Positions 5,315 through 12,616 of a stretch of 20,021 nucleotides of DNA are shown piece after piece (positions within the stretch are counted from its first letter, which is position 1; each line of letters opens with the position of its first letter). The notes below the pieces were generated by a model. The model was not told where the DNA came from and ran no database searches. It worked only from the letters and a program-made list of their open reading frames with translations. Position numbers and translations under genes: made by a program. Source of the DNA: a virus; the IMG/VR virus record IMGVR_UViG_3300044904_000145, positions 1-20,021 of that record. One strand, written 5' to 3'.

Positions 5315-6301
5315 ATGGCTAAGAAAAAAGATGATCTCCCGGCAATGCCTTTTTATACCGGCGATTGGTTCAAGGCAGGTGACGTCAGATCGCTAACGGT
5401 TGAACAAAGAGGAATCTGGATTGATATGCTTTTCTTTATGTGGGAAAGTAATGAACGTGGAGTTCTTGTTGATGCTTCCGGGAAACCTTTTACAACTGAA
5501 GAACTAGGCAGGATGGTAGGAATGTCGGAAGATTTGCTTAAGCAAAACCTCAAGCAAATGGAAAGCAAAAAAATATTTTCGCTACGTGATTTGGATGGCG
5601 CAATTTTTTGCAGACGGATGATTAAAGATGCTCAAATCAGAGCCATCAGAAAAGAAGTTGGGCAAATAGGCGGAAATCAGAATAAAATCAAAAATTTGCT
5701 TAAGCAAAACGACAAGCAAACGGATAAGCAAAACACTGAAAATGAAATTGAAAATGAAACTGAAGTATATAAGGAAGAGAGTCTGAGAGAAACCAATCCT
5801 AAAGAAACAACCCTGGAACCTGTCGATGAAAGGAAATCTCAATCAGGCGGACCAACCTATGGAGCCGTAAAAGAGTTCTTTATCCAAAATAACCGATCTT
5901 CGGACGAAGCCTTAAATTTTTGGAATGAATACGAACAAAAGAAATGGCACGTAACTAATCCGGACGGCTATCCAACCCGCAGAATAAAAACCGGTCGTGA
6001 TTGGCAACTAAAAGCAGAGCAATGGATTATTAAAGCCCGCACACAGGAAAAAGACCGCGAAAAGAACAAACCTGATTTTCTCAAAAAAACCGAAAATAGA
6101 ACCTTTAGACCAGCTGAATTTAAAAAAACAATTATGTGTGCTAATGATTGTGGTAAACCTGGTATTATGAAAATGGGCGATGATTCACGCCGCATGTTTG
6201 ATGTCTGTTCGCGCAAATGCTACGAAGAAGTAAAAATTAAAAACGAAAACTCATTTACTGAGATAGGTAAACTCATAAAACAAATGGAGATAACAACATG
6301 A
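5315..6301 (+). CDS. Phage replisome-organiser/DUF1376-like winged-helix replication protein
   Basis: The protein has 328 residues. Residues about 8-110 match the phage replication-initiation pattern: LPAMPFYTGDWFKAGDVRSLTVEQRGIWIDMLFFMWES, then TTEELGRMVGMSEDLLKQNL (winged helix) and CRRMIKDAQIRA. A low-complexity Gln/Lys/Glu/Asn linker (about 125-175) follows. Then comes AVKEFFIQNN ... FWNEYEQKKWHVTNPDG ... TGRDWQLKAEQWI (184-238), also common in phage primosome proteins. The C-terminus has Cys275, Cys279, Cys298 and Cys302, a probable zinc knuckle. In known phages such proteins load or bind helicase at the origin. The zinc segment is less usual. Its stop overlaps the next start by four bases. 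Confidence 0.7.
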   Translation: MAKKKDDLPAMPFYTGDWFKAGDVRSLTVEQRGIWIDMLFFMWESNERGVLVDASGKPFTTEELGRMVGMSEDLLKQNLKQMESKKIFSLRDLDGAIFCRRMIKDAQIRAIRKEVGQIGGNQNKIKNLLKQNDKQTDKQNTENEIENETEVYKEESLRETNPKETTLEPVDERKSQSGGPTYGAVKEFFIQNNRSSDEALNFWNEYEQKKWHVTNPDGYPTRRIKTGRDWQLKAEQWIIKARTQEKDREKNKPDFLKKTENRTFRPAEFKKTIMCANDCGKPGIMKMGDDSRRMFDVCSRKCYEEVKIKNENSFTEIGKLIKQMEITT

Positions 6302-7074
6302 CATTACAAAAAGAATTAAAACTCTGGCTGCCGGTTGGATTAAGCCAGGAAGACAAAGCAAAGATCGGCGAGTCGATGAGTAGAATTGAACTTCTGATTA
6401 ATTCAAAGGAATCCGCAAAATCTGCTATTGCTAAAAAATACGGCGATGAGACAAAATACCTTAAAAGCGAATTATACGGACTTGCAAAACAATTCGAAGA
6501 TAATACAATCCAAAAAGAAATTGATTGCATTGTTGGATTTAATACTCCCGAAAAAGGGAAGAAAACTATTTGGCGGCTTGATGATGATTCAATCGCTCGG
6601 GTTGAGGATATGTCCGAATATGAAGTAAAAGCTATTGATCAACCGGATCTTTTCAATCAGGAAGACGAGCAAATAAGAGATTCAGAATTTTATACAAAAA
6701 TGTTCGGATTTAATCCTGTTGATTTTTCTGAACCCTCTTCCGATCCAAACGAAACAACAATGTTTATCGCAACATCTTTTGAACAAACAAAAGATGAATT
6801 AGTTGATAATCCGGAAGAACTGAATAAAGATTTTACTGAAGAGCAATTTAAGGATGTCGAGAACCATCTTTTTCTTTTGATGACAGAGGAAGAATTTCAA
6901 AAACTAAAAGAAAGTGGAAAAGGCAAACATATTGGTATGTATCCATGTAACGATGACGTTATGTGGTTTGTTTTTGAACCTATAATTGCGGAAGTATTCA
7001 ACATTCAACTTGATCAAGAACAAACCGAATATGAAATACCCGAAAACGCTGATCGATTTCAAGACAAGGAATAA
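6298..7074 (+). CDS. Hypothetical phage protein with two regions (258 aa)
   Basis: Residues about 1-110 have a helical, charged start (MSRIELLINSKESAKSAIAKKYGDE) leading to CIVGFNTPEKGKKTIWRLDDDSIARVEDMSEYE. This last segment (Cys-x-Val ... GKKTIWRLD ... MSEYE) resembles a widespread uncharacterised phage protein region. Residues about 140-258 are acidic and contain MTEEEFQKLKESGKGKHIGMYPCNDDVMWFVFEP, not recognised. GGAG lies before the ATG, which overlaps the TGA of the replication gene. It may be a fusion of a conserved phage domain with an added acidic domain. The acidic C-terminus could mimic DNA or bind a basic partner, but nothing visible proves this. Function unknown. Confidence 0.55.
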   Translation: MTLQKELKLWLPVGLSQEDKAKIGESMSRIELLINSKESAKSAIAKKYGDETKYLKSELYGLAKQFEDNTIQKEIDCIVGFNTPEKGKKTIWRLDDDSIARVEDMSEYEVKAIDQPDLFNQEDEQIRDSEFYTKMFGFNPVDFSEPSSDPNETTMFIATSFEQTKDELVDNPEELNKDFTEEQFKDVENHLFLLMTEEEFQKLKESGKGKHIGMYPCNDDVMWFVFEPIIAEVFNIQLDQEQTEYEIPENADRFQDKE

Positions 7075-7082
7075 AAATAAAA

Positions 7083-7373
7083 ATGGCTTTAGATAGAGTT
7101 ACCGATTGCAGATTTATGAACGACGCCAGGGAGGCTGAAAACTCCTCTCGGGAAATGTTGAAAATAATTTTAGCGAATAAATCTGCATTCGACAACATTA
7201 AAAAAGGTCGTGAATTTTATTCGGCTGCTTTTGATATGAGTAAAGAGCCGGGTGATTTAACGCCCGGTCAAAGATCCTACGTTGAATCAATTTATGAACG
7301 GATGTGGCAAGGGAAAAATTATGAATCCGTCCCAACACATATTGATAAAAAACGAAAAGGGCTAAGGTTCTGA
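7083..7373 (+). CDS. Small hypothetical phage protein (96 aa)
   Basis: The product is soluble and helical. The central segment DMSKEPGDLTPGQRSYVESIYERMWQG (about 53-78) matches a motif (LTxxQxxxVExIYE) common in short uncharacterised phage proteins of replication regions. The C-terminus is strongly basic (DKKRKGLRF), which would suit nucleic-acid contact. The start ATG has only AAGGA at longer than usual distance. It lies between two replication-region unknowns in a compact operon. No function can be assigned. Confidence 0.55.
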   Translation: MALDRVTDCRFMNDAREAENSSREMLKIILANKSAFDNIKKGREFYSAAFDMSKEPGDLTPGQRSYVESIYERMWQGKNYESVPTHIDKKRKGLRF

Positions 7374-7374
7374 T

Positions 7375-7797
7375 ATGATCGATAAAGAGAAAGTCGTTTT
7401 CAATCTGAAAAATTTCAGTAATGGGAATAAACACCTTGATTCACTTTTCTTCTTTGAACGCTATGGAGATTATCAAAAATACACCGCGCTCCGCGAAAAC
7501 GGGAAAGATCTGGAAGCCGGAAATACACTCAAGACCTTCCAGCGCCGGTTAAATCAGATTGTAAATGAAATCATTGAAGAACAGAAAATTTATAAAGAGT
7601 TTGTGATTCTCTCCGGAGACAATGGTTACTGGATACCTCAAAGCGAAGAGGAATACTTTGAGGGTGAAAATTATTTATACCAAAAAGAAAATGCTCTCCG
7701 GAAGAAGCGTTTGTTCATAGATGAAATCAGGATAAAGAAGTTTTCAAAAAAAGCGGAAACACAAGATTTATTTACGAGGGATCATGCAATTAGTTAA
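7375..7797 (+). CDS. Probable winged-helix phage protein of the replication region (140 aa)
   Basis: Residues about 35-75 (KYTALRENGKDLEAGNTLKTFQRRLNQIVNEIIEEQ) look like a helical DNA-binding segment. They are followed by VILSGDNGYWIPQSEEEYFEGENYLYQKENALRKKRLFIDEI (about 78-120). The SGDNGYWIPQSEEEY core is a familiar pattern of phage proteins with a winged helix followed by a helical tail rich in Lys/Arg. Such proteins are usually unannotated but cluster with replication genes. The gene begins 2 nt after the previous stop and its end overlaps the next start by 14 nt. DNA binding is inferred; no enzymatic motif is seen. Confidence 0.5.
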   Translation: MIDKEKVVFNLKNFSNGNKHLDSLFFFERYGDYQKYTALRENGKDLEAGNTLKTFQRRLNQIVNEIIEEQKIYKEFVILSGDNGYWIPQSEEEYFEGENYLYQKENALRKKRLFIDEIRIKKFSKKAETQDLFTRDHAIS

Positions 7798-8035
7798 ATG
7801 CAGAAAATGCCCGGCTTCTTTCGTTTACCTCCGGACATCAAAAAATAATTATATACCTGTTAATCCGGAATCCTTAAGTGATGCGGATAAGCATGAACTT
7901 GATAGCGGTTACACAATCGCTTTCAACCCTAAGAGACATATCTCTCATTTTGTAACGTGTCTTAATCCAGATTATTTCAGAAAGCCAAAATCAGAACCAA
8001 TTAAATCATTTTTTGAAAAAGAAGAGGAGGAATAA
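7784..8035 (+). CDS. Small zinc-ribbon-like phage protein (83 aa)
   Basis: Cys6 and Cys9 (KCRKC) at the N-terminus, and His52, His55 and Cys59 (RHISHFVTCLNPDYFRK) further on, are the likely metal ligands. Between them is TSKNNYIPVNPESL. The ordering CxxC - PVNP - HxxHFxxC - FRK fits a conserved small phage protein family of unknown role. GAGGG is well spaced before the ATG. The acidic tail (EKEEEE) overlaps the sequence that forms the strong ribosome site of the next gene. A role in nucleic-acid binding is plausible from the zinc ribbon. Function not established. Confidence 0.6.
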   Translation: MQLVKCRKCPASFVYLRTSKNNYIPVNPESLSDADKHELDSGYTIAFNPKRHISHFVTCLNPDYFRKPKSEPIKSFFEKEEEE

Positions 8036-8036
8036 A

Positions 8037-8645
8037 ATGTTATACGTTCAAATCGTCATTGCACTTACTTTGGTTTCTTTGCTTGTCGGATCTTGTTTTG
8101 TTATAACTAAAGCTGTTGGGTTTATTAATGCAAAACTTAACGAATTCATAAAACCACTTCATCAAATTCTTAATAAAAAAGCCTTTTTGAATAACACCTA
8201 TTATTTCAATGATATCGGCGAAGCGGTTAATCTCAATACAGATTCATGGGCTATCGGAGTTGAAGGGGATCATAGGACAAGAATTATCAATGAACGCCAG
8301 GGAATATTCACAATCTTTGTAAGAAAGAATAAAATAATCTTTGATAAAATCACGGTCAATTTTAATCTGCTTAATGAAAAACATAAAGATTTTCCGGTTT
8401 GCAAATATATTGTTGAGCTAATGAGTTCCTCCAAACTCAATTATGATAAAGTATCTTTCCAGATAATCAACGCCTTTGTGCATTTCATACAAACCAATGG
8501 AGCAATTTATAATAGCAATTTGTTTGCTTTAGCGGTTAATGCAACAATTGAACTTGTGCGACCAGATTATGAAGAATCCCTGAAACCAAAATTGCCGGAA
8601 GTCCCGGAAGTAAAAAAGGTTGAATTAGCAGAGATTGAAAATTGA
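8037..8645 (+). CDS. Membrane-anchored hypothetical protein (202 aa)
   Basis: The start at 8037 was chosen over ATG 8013 because GAGGAGG ends seven bases before it, and the upstream stretch is the tail of the preceding gene. The first 25 residues (MLYVQIVIALTLVSLLVGSCFVITKAV) form one hydrophobic membrane helix. The rest is a mixed alpha/beta soluble domain, with a Pro/Glu/Lys-rich tail (PKLPEVPEVKKVELAEIEN). A Ser-Cys at 19-20 could suggest a lipobox, but LVGSC lacks the usual Ala/Gly before Cys and a helix anchor is more likely. It sits among replication genes, so it may tether a complex or alter the envelope. Function unknown. Confidence 0.55.
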   Translation: MLYVQIVIALTLVSLLVGSCFVITKAVGFINAKLNEFIKPLHQILNKKAFLNNTYYFNDIGEAVNLNTDSWAIGVEGDHRTRIINERQGIFTIFVRKNKIIFDKITVNFNLLNEKHKDFPVCKYIVELMSSSKLNYDKVSFQIINAFVHFIQTNGAIYNSNLFALAVNATIELVRPDYEESLKPKLPEVPEVKKVELAEIEN

Positions 8646-8968
8646 ACAAAGCTTCGGAAGATCGAATCGCTGTAGCTCTCCGGGTTGCAGGATATGTTTT
8701 CCAGCGTGAATTCAGGTTTCACCCGGTCCGGAAATGGCGGTTTGATTTCGCCCTTCCTAATCAGAAAGTAGCGATCGAATTTGAAGGGGGAATATTTATA
8801 AGTGGCGGTCACAACCGGGGGATCATTTACGCATCCAATTGTGAAAAATATCGGGAGGCAGTACTACTCGGCTGGAAAGTCCTTAGATATACGATCAAGG
8901 ATATAGAAATGAAAAATGGCGAATACAAAGTAGTGGAAGATTTACAAAAATTATTTTCAACAAACTAA
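8642..8968 (+). CDS. Small PD-(D/E)XK nuclease, DUF559/VSR-like
   Basis: The protein has 108 residues. The motif series HPVRKWRFDFALPNQKVAIEFEGG (27-50) with D35 and E46/E48, then GGHNRG (55-60), CEKYREAVLLGWKVLRYT (67-84), is that of phage-borne very-short-patch-repair-like endonucleases. The usual catalytic lysine of the ExK motif is replaced by Glu48, as is common in this subgroup. The start is TTG at 8642, overlapping the TGA of the gene before it; no in-frame ATG fits. It likely cuts branched or mismatched DNA during replication, recombination or packaging, acting like a Holliday-junction resolvase in context. Family call fairly secure; substrate inferred. Confidence 0.75.
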   Translation: MNKASEDRIAVALRVAGYVFQREFRFHPVRKWRFDFALPNQKVAIEFEGGIFISGGHNRGIIYASNCEKYREAVLLGWKVLRYTIKDIEMKNGEYKVVEDLQKLFSTN

Positions 8969-8983
8969 AAAGGCAGGCGCAAC

Positions 8984-10726
8984 ATGACGAACAAAATTAA
9001 AACAGAAGATCAGATTACACTAATTCCAATTGATCAACTACATTCTTCTCCCGTGAATGCGAGAAAGAACTTCAATCCGGATGAGATTGCAGAGCTCTCC
9101 AAAAGCATTGCGGAGAATGGACTGATTCAACCGATAACCATTCGTTTAGTTACAACAATTACGAATCCGGATAAATCAATCTGGTGGGAAATTGTTACCG
9201 GCGAAAGAAGATTCAGAGCATGTAAAATAGCGGCGCAAGTAAAGCCGGAATTGAGAGAAGTTAAATGTATTGTTCGTGAATATACCGACGAAGAAGTTGA
9301 AGCGATCCAGCTGGCGGAAAATATTCACCGTAAAGATCTTTCTCCTATGGAAGAATGTAACGCTTATCGTAAACTTTTAAAATATCACAAAACAATTCAG
9401 AGGGTCTCGGAAGTCGTAGGCAAATCAGAAAATTATGTTTCCTCCCGGATGCAGCTGATATCACTTGAAAAGAAATTACAGAAATGCCTTGATGAAGGAT
9501 CTCTGCCGGTTGCTCAAGCTTTGATTATCGCGAAACTTCCGGAAGAGGAACAAAAAGAATTACAGAATCATGATGTTCTGAATTTTGATAACAAAGGCAA
9601 TCTGCAGCAGATATCAAGCGTTAAGGAATTGAAGGAAGTAATTGCCGATAGAATTTATATCCCTATCAATTCAGCGAGTTTTGATCTTAAGGATAAATCG
9701 CTCAATCCGAAAATGGGTTCATGTCTTGATTGCAAATTCAATACCGGTTGCAACACTGTATTGTTCTCCGACATAACGGACGAAAGCTTTTGCACAAAAG
9801 GATCCTGTTTTCAGGAAAAAACTTTCAAGCACATTACAGCCCGGGTTAAAGAATTAAAAAAAGCCGGTGAAAATGTGACACTGCTTTATGAAGAAGATTA
9901 TGTTTACGGCGACCACAAGAAAAAAGTTAATAATCTTGAAGCAACCGCTTCATGTGATTTCAGCATATCAGAAAAGAAAAAAGACGGGTGTATTGGCGTT
10001 GGAATTTTTATTGAGAAAGAACGTTATCAGCCGAAACATCAAATAGGTGAGGAAGTTTATTTATCCGAAAAGCCCAAAGAGAAAAAGAATTCTTCTCCCA
10101 GTTCAAGAAATAAAGATATTCCAGCGGATGAAACACCTATTGAAATGCGTGAACGCAGGATGAAGGAACGTTTTGTCAAAGAAGACAATCTGGATAAAAT
10201 TGAAGTCCGGAAATTAATAGTAAAGGATATTATAGAAACACAGAAATCTATTTCGCCGACAATTATTAAAAAAGCCGTCAAAACAATTCTTTTCAATCTA
10301 AAATACAACAATCTTTTAATCTTTCGCTATTACGGAATTGATATCAAAGGAACTGAAAGTCTTGAAACTGACAATCTCGATGCATGGAAAGTTGACGACA
10401 AAGATCTAAAGAAATTGCTTGATCAAATAAAAACAGAATCAGATTTACTTCAGCTGATTAAATGTTCAATTGCCTATTATTCTCTCGATCTTTATATGAA
10501 AAATGATGTTAATATCACAAAAACTCAGGATGATAGACTGATTCAGATAGCTAAGGAATATTCAATCAACATCCCCAATTTACACGCTCCATTGGTACAT
10601 AAACGACAAACTGAAAGAACCCAAGAATTCGCCGATCTCAATGAAGCGAAAAAGAGAGTTGCGGAGAGGGAAAAGAAAAACGTAAAAGAAGTAAAACCAA
10701 AATCTAAAAAGACGGTGAAGAAATGA
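8984..10726 (+). CDS. Large ParB-family protein with cysteine cluster
   Basis: The protein has 580 residues. The ParB N-terminal nucleotide-binding motifs are clear: NARKNF near 25-30, GLIQPITIR (46-54), GERRFRA (73-79) and ENIHRKDLSPMEE (112-124). The HTH region follows at about 138-162 (VSEVVGKSENYVSSRMQLISL). Cys247, 250, 256, 270 and 275 form a metal-binding cluster seen in some phage and plasmid ParB-like proteins. The C-terminal 300 residues are charged, ending in a basic tail (KKNVKEVKPKSKKTVKK). ParB CTPases spread on DNA from parS-like sites. No parA is seen in the window, so partition is uncertain; a DNA-organising or regulatory role is possible. AAAGGCAGG precedes the ATG. Confidence 0.82.
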   Translation: MTNKIKTEDQITLIPIDQLHSSPVNARKNFNPDEIAELSKSIAENGLIQPITIRLVTTITNPDKSIWWEIVTGERRFRACKIAAQVKPELREVKCIVREYTDEEVEAIQLAENIHRKDLSPMEECNAYRKLLKYHKTIQRVSEVVGKSENYVSSRMQLISLEKKLQKCLDEGSLPVAQALIIAKLPEEEQKELQNHDVLNFDNKGNLQQISSVKELKEVIADRIYIPINSASFDLKDKSLNPKMGSCLDCKFNTGCNTVLFSDITDESFCTKGSCFQEKTFKHITARVKELKKAGENVTLLYEEDYVYGDHKKKVNNLEATASCDFSISEKKKDGCIGVGIFIEKERYQPKHQIGEEVYLSEKPKEKKNSSPSSRNKDIPADETPIEMRERRMKERFVKEDNLDKIEVRKLIVKDIIETQKSISPTIIKKAVKTILFNLKYNNLLIFRYYGIDIKGTESLETDNLDAWKVDDKDLKKLLDQIKTESDLLQLIKCSIAYYSLDLYMKNDVNITKTQDDRLIQIAKEYSINIPNLHAPLVHKRQTERTQEFADLNEAKKRVAEREKKNVKEVKPKSKKTVKK

Positions 10727-11178
10727 ACTTAAAAAATTACACCTCGAGCGTGCCGGTTGAACGTTCGATAATGATGATTGAAAAATTATTGATGGATGCC
10801 GGAGCACTTAACATAAGCAAAACCATTGAATCCAATAAGGTGACTGGGATGGTATTCCAAATAATGACAGAACAGCAAATGCCTGTCGTTTTCAAATTAC
10901 CGAGTAAGGTTGATCAATGCTTCAAAATGATGGAAAAGAATAGATCACCTCGTTCAATTCATCGGCAAAGCGTAAAGGACAATTTGAAACTGCAAGCTGA
11001 ACGGACTGCCTGGAAGCTTCTTTTTGATTGGGTTGCGATTCAGGTAAGTATGATTCAGATAAAACAGGTTGAACTGCTTGAGGTGTTTCTTCCTTACGCT
11101 TATGATTACAAAAACGAACAAACTTTTTTTGAGAAAGCAAAAGGGACTGGATTTAAACAATTAACTCAGGAAAACTGA
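10723..11178 (+). CDS. Conserved phage hypothetical protein (151 aa)
   Basis: The pattern YTSSVPVERSIMMIEKLLMDAGALNI (about 6-30), MVFQIMTEQQMPVVFKLPSK (44-63), and a C-terminal AERTAWKLLFDWVAIQVSMIQIKQVELLEVFLPYAYD matches an uncharacterised protein carried by very many phages and integrative elements. In the family the closing W-(x)n-DW-x-AQ and FLPY elements are the most constant and are present here. Its start overlaps the stop of the ParB gene, so the two are probably co-translated. No catalytic residues are apparent. It closes the early/replication operon. Confidence 0.65.
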   Translation: MNLKNYTSSVPVERSIMMIEKLLMDAGALNISKTIESNKVTGMVFQIMTEQQMPVVFKLPSKVDQCFKMMEKNRSPRSIHRQSVKDNLKLQAERTAWKLLFDWVAIQVSMIQIKQVELLEVFLPYAYDYKNEQTFFEKAKGTGFKQLTQEN

Positions 11179-11184
11179 AAATTG

Positions 11185-11235
11185 GCATAAAATGACGTCA
11201 CGCATAAAATCAGTGCATAATTGCACGCATAATTT
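11185..11235 (+). promoter_or_regulatory. Cluster of four GCATAA repeats in the gap before the zinc-finger gene
   Basis: GCATAAAAT occurs at 11185 and 11202, and GCATAATT at 11215 and 11227, all in the same orientation with 17-, 13- and 12-base steps. TGACGTCA, an 8-bp palindrome, lies between the first two, and GTGCA/TGCAC form a 5-bp inverted repeat around 11214-11227. The iteron-like array is in an 84-bp gap where the early block ends. It could bind a regulator, the ParB-family protein encoded upstream, or an initiator. Seen directly; role inferred. Confidence 0.45.
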
Positions 11236-11262
11236 ACAACCGAAAAGACAAAGGAGTCATCG

Positions 11263-11598
11263 ATGGCGATATCAGAACATGAATGTAAATTTTGTGGGGC
11301 TATGACAACCCACCCGAATGAAGAGTGTTATAGAAATCCCAACAAAATAAATTGGTTTGCAAAGGAACTTCGGGATAATAATTTAATAACAGAAAGAGAT
11401 TTTGCCGAAGAAATGATGTTTCACGAGAATGGTTGTTATCAACATATATGCATCCTTTGTAAATTGCTCTTTTACGGTCACAAGCGAAGAATGATTTGTA
11501 AAGCATGTCAAGAAAATTCAAAAAGTCCATTTTCAAAACGAATTAGAAAATTATTTAATGACGCTTATACAGAAATTCTGAGATTTGCTAAAGAATGA
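11263..11598 (+). CDS. Zinc-finger protein (111 aa), function unknown
   Basis: Two metal sites are suggested. The first is Cys8, Cys11 and Cys22 with nearby His6 or His17 (HECKFCG ... EECYR). The second is Cys63, Cys66, Cys79 and Cys82 (ICILCKLLFYGHKRRMICKAC), a CX2C-X12-CX2C finger. The basic block KRR between the pairs, and a basic C-terminal helix (SKRIRKLFNDAYTEILRFAKE), suggest nucleic-acid binding. AAAGGAG is well placed before the ATG. It stands alone between the GCATAA cluster and the 20-bp repeat at 11600, so it might control the switch to late genes. That role is inference from position. Confidence 0.6.
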   Translation: MAISEHECKFCGAMTTHPNEECYRNPNKINWFAKELRDNNLITERDFAEEMMFHENGCYQHICILCKLLFYGHKRRMICKACQENSKSPFSKRIRKLFNDAYTEILRFAKE

Positions 11599-11599
11599 C

Positions 11600-11619
11600 T
11601 TTTCTAAACTTTCGTGCAA
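11600..11619 (+). repeat. 20-bp intergenic repeat, copy 1 (possible late promoter/regulatory site)
   Basis: TTTTCTAAACTTTCGTGCAA lies one base after the zinc-finger stop codon and recurs exactly at 17246-17265, also in a gap just after a stop codon. Here it stands 47 bp before the next gene. Downstream, CAAGACTT at 11631-11638 resembles the bases that directly follow copy 2, as though 13 bases were inserted. Confidence 0.6.
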
Positions 11620-11666
11620 AGAACTAATCTCAAGACTTAATATTATTCAATGAGGATTTTTCGGAT

Positions 11667-11957
11667 ATGACTATCCAAGAAACAATAATCGATCTTTTAC
11701 TTTCTGCGGAACCGGAAATCTTGTTCGAAAAGATCCTTTGTAATAAAGATTCCAGGGAACGGCTTATCGAAATGCTGATTGAAGCCGGTGAAATAAATAA
11801 AGGCAGTGTGAGAAATTTTATGATAAGACGCCGTTTCAATCAATTGCATATCGGTGAAGGAATCAAGGTCGAAGAGGCCTTTATAACAATTTCGAATGAA
11901 TTTGAAAGCATAACTCCGGATACTGTGAAAAATATTATCTATGCGGCGAAGAAATGA
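11667..11957 (+). CDS. Small hypothetical protein at the head of the packaging module (96 aa)
   Basis: The protein is mostly helical and charged: MTIQETIIDLLLSAEPEILFEKILC, SRERLIEMLIEAGEI, then RNFMIRRRFNQLHIGEGIKVEEAFITISNEFESITPDTVKNIIYAAKK. The last 45 residues, with RRRF and SITPDTVKNII, could be a helix-turn-helix, and the ending is like phage regulators in which a recognition helix is preceded by TPDTV. GAGG is about 10 bases before the ATG. Its stop overlaps the following ParB-fold gene (ATGA), which is followed by the terminase genes. A DNA-binding role in packaging or late control is a guess; the family is not recognised. Confidence 0.5.
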   Translation: MTIQETIIDLLLSAEPEILFEKILCNKDSRERLIEMLIEAGEINKGSVRNFMIRRRFNQLHIGEGIKVEEAFITISNEFESITPDTVKNIIYAAKK

Positions 11958-12616
11958 CGAAAAAAATAATCCCAATTACCTGCAATGGCGCCGAACTTAT
12001 TGATGTTAATTTATTTATTCCTATTCAGGGTAATCTTAAAACTCGTACACGAGAGCAGCTCTATGGACTTCGAAGTTCGATAATTAAATACGGATTCTCA
12101 TTTCCAGTATTCGTTTGGAAAGATGGAAAGGATTATTTTACTCTTGACGGTCATGGTCGGGACTTCGTAAGTAAAGAATTAGTTTCTGAAGGCTGGAGGT
12201 TCAAACAAAAAGACGGGATAGTAAATACTTCTCTTCCATGTTGTTTCATTGATGCAAAAAATAGAATTCAGGCAAAAGAAAAGTTACTCGCATTAAATTC
12301 TGAATATGGCAACATAACAAAAGAGGGATTGATTAGTTATATCCTTGAACCCGGGTTCGAACTCAAGATTGAAAATCTAAAAACATCGTTGATCATACCA
12401 AACATAAATTTAGAAGAAGTTGAACTGAATCTTTCCGGCAGCCAGATCAGATTTGATAAGATTGTTAATGAAATATGCGAGAAACTTAACTTAAAAGTTA
12501 AGGAAGTGTTCGACTATAAAATCGGGAAAGGAGATCAATTTACTCGAAAATTCAAAGGCGATAAGCTGGAGAACACTATTAAAGCAAACGATTTATTCTT
12601 TGAGATTAGAAAATAA
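11954..12616 (+). CDS. ParB-fold (ParB/sulfiredoxin-like) protein beside the terminase genes
   Basis: The protein has 220 residues. Residues about 15-80 show the ParB N-terminal layout: LIDVNLFIPIQGNLKTRTREQLYGLRSSIIKYGFSFPVFVWKDGKDYFTLDGHGRDFVSKELVSEGW. DGHGR (65-69) stands where GxRR lies in true ParB. Then comes LPCCFIDAKNRIQAKEKLLALNSEYGNITKEGL (about 94-126), matching phage ParB-like proteins often found just before terminase or with DNA methylases. The C-terminal 70 residues are an unrecognised charged domain. No methylase motifs are present. These phage proteins probably bind DNA or a nucleotide during packaging or regulation. The fold call is good; the function is open. Confidence 0.7.
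   Translation: MTKKIIPITCNGAELIDVNLFIPIQGNLKTRTREQLYGLRSSIIKYGFSFPVFVWKDGKDYFTLDGHGRDFVSKELVSEGWRFKQKDGIVNTSLPCCFIDAKNRIQAKEKLLALNSEYGNITKEGLISYILEPGFELKIENLKTSLIIPNINLEEVELNLSGSQIRFDKIVNEICEKLNLKVKEVFDYKIGKGDQFTRKFKGDKLENTIKANDLFFEIRK

Noticed and set aside
8013-8036. Earlier ATG for the membrane-anchored protein
   Set aside because: It would add MKKKRRNK inside the preceding gene, and the excellent GAGGAGG site fits ATG 8037.
12485-12502. Inverted repeat CTTAACTT-AA-AAGTTAAG
   Set aside because: It lies within the second ParB-fold gene in an A/T-rich Leu-Lys coding stretch and is probably coincidental.
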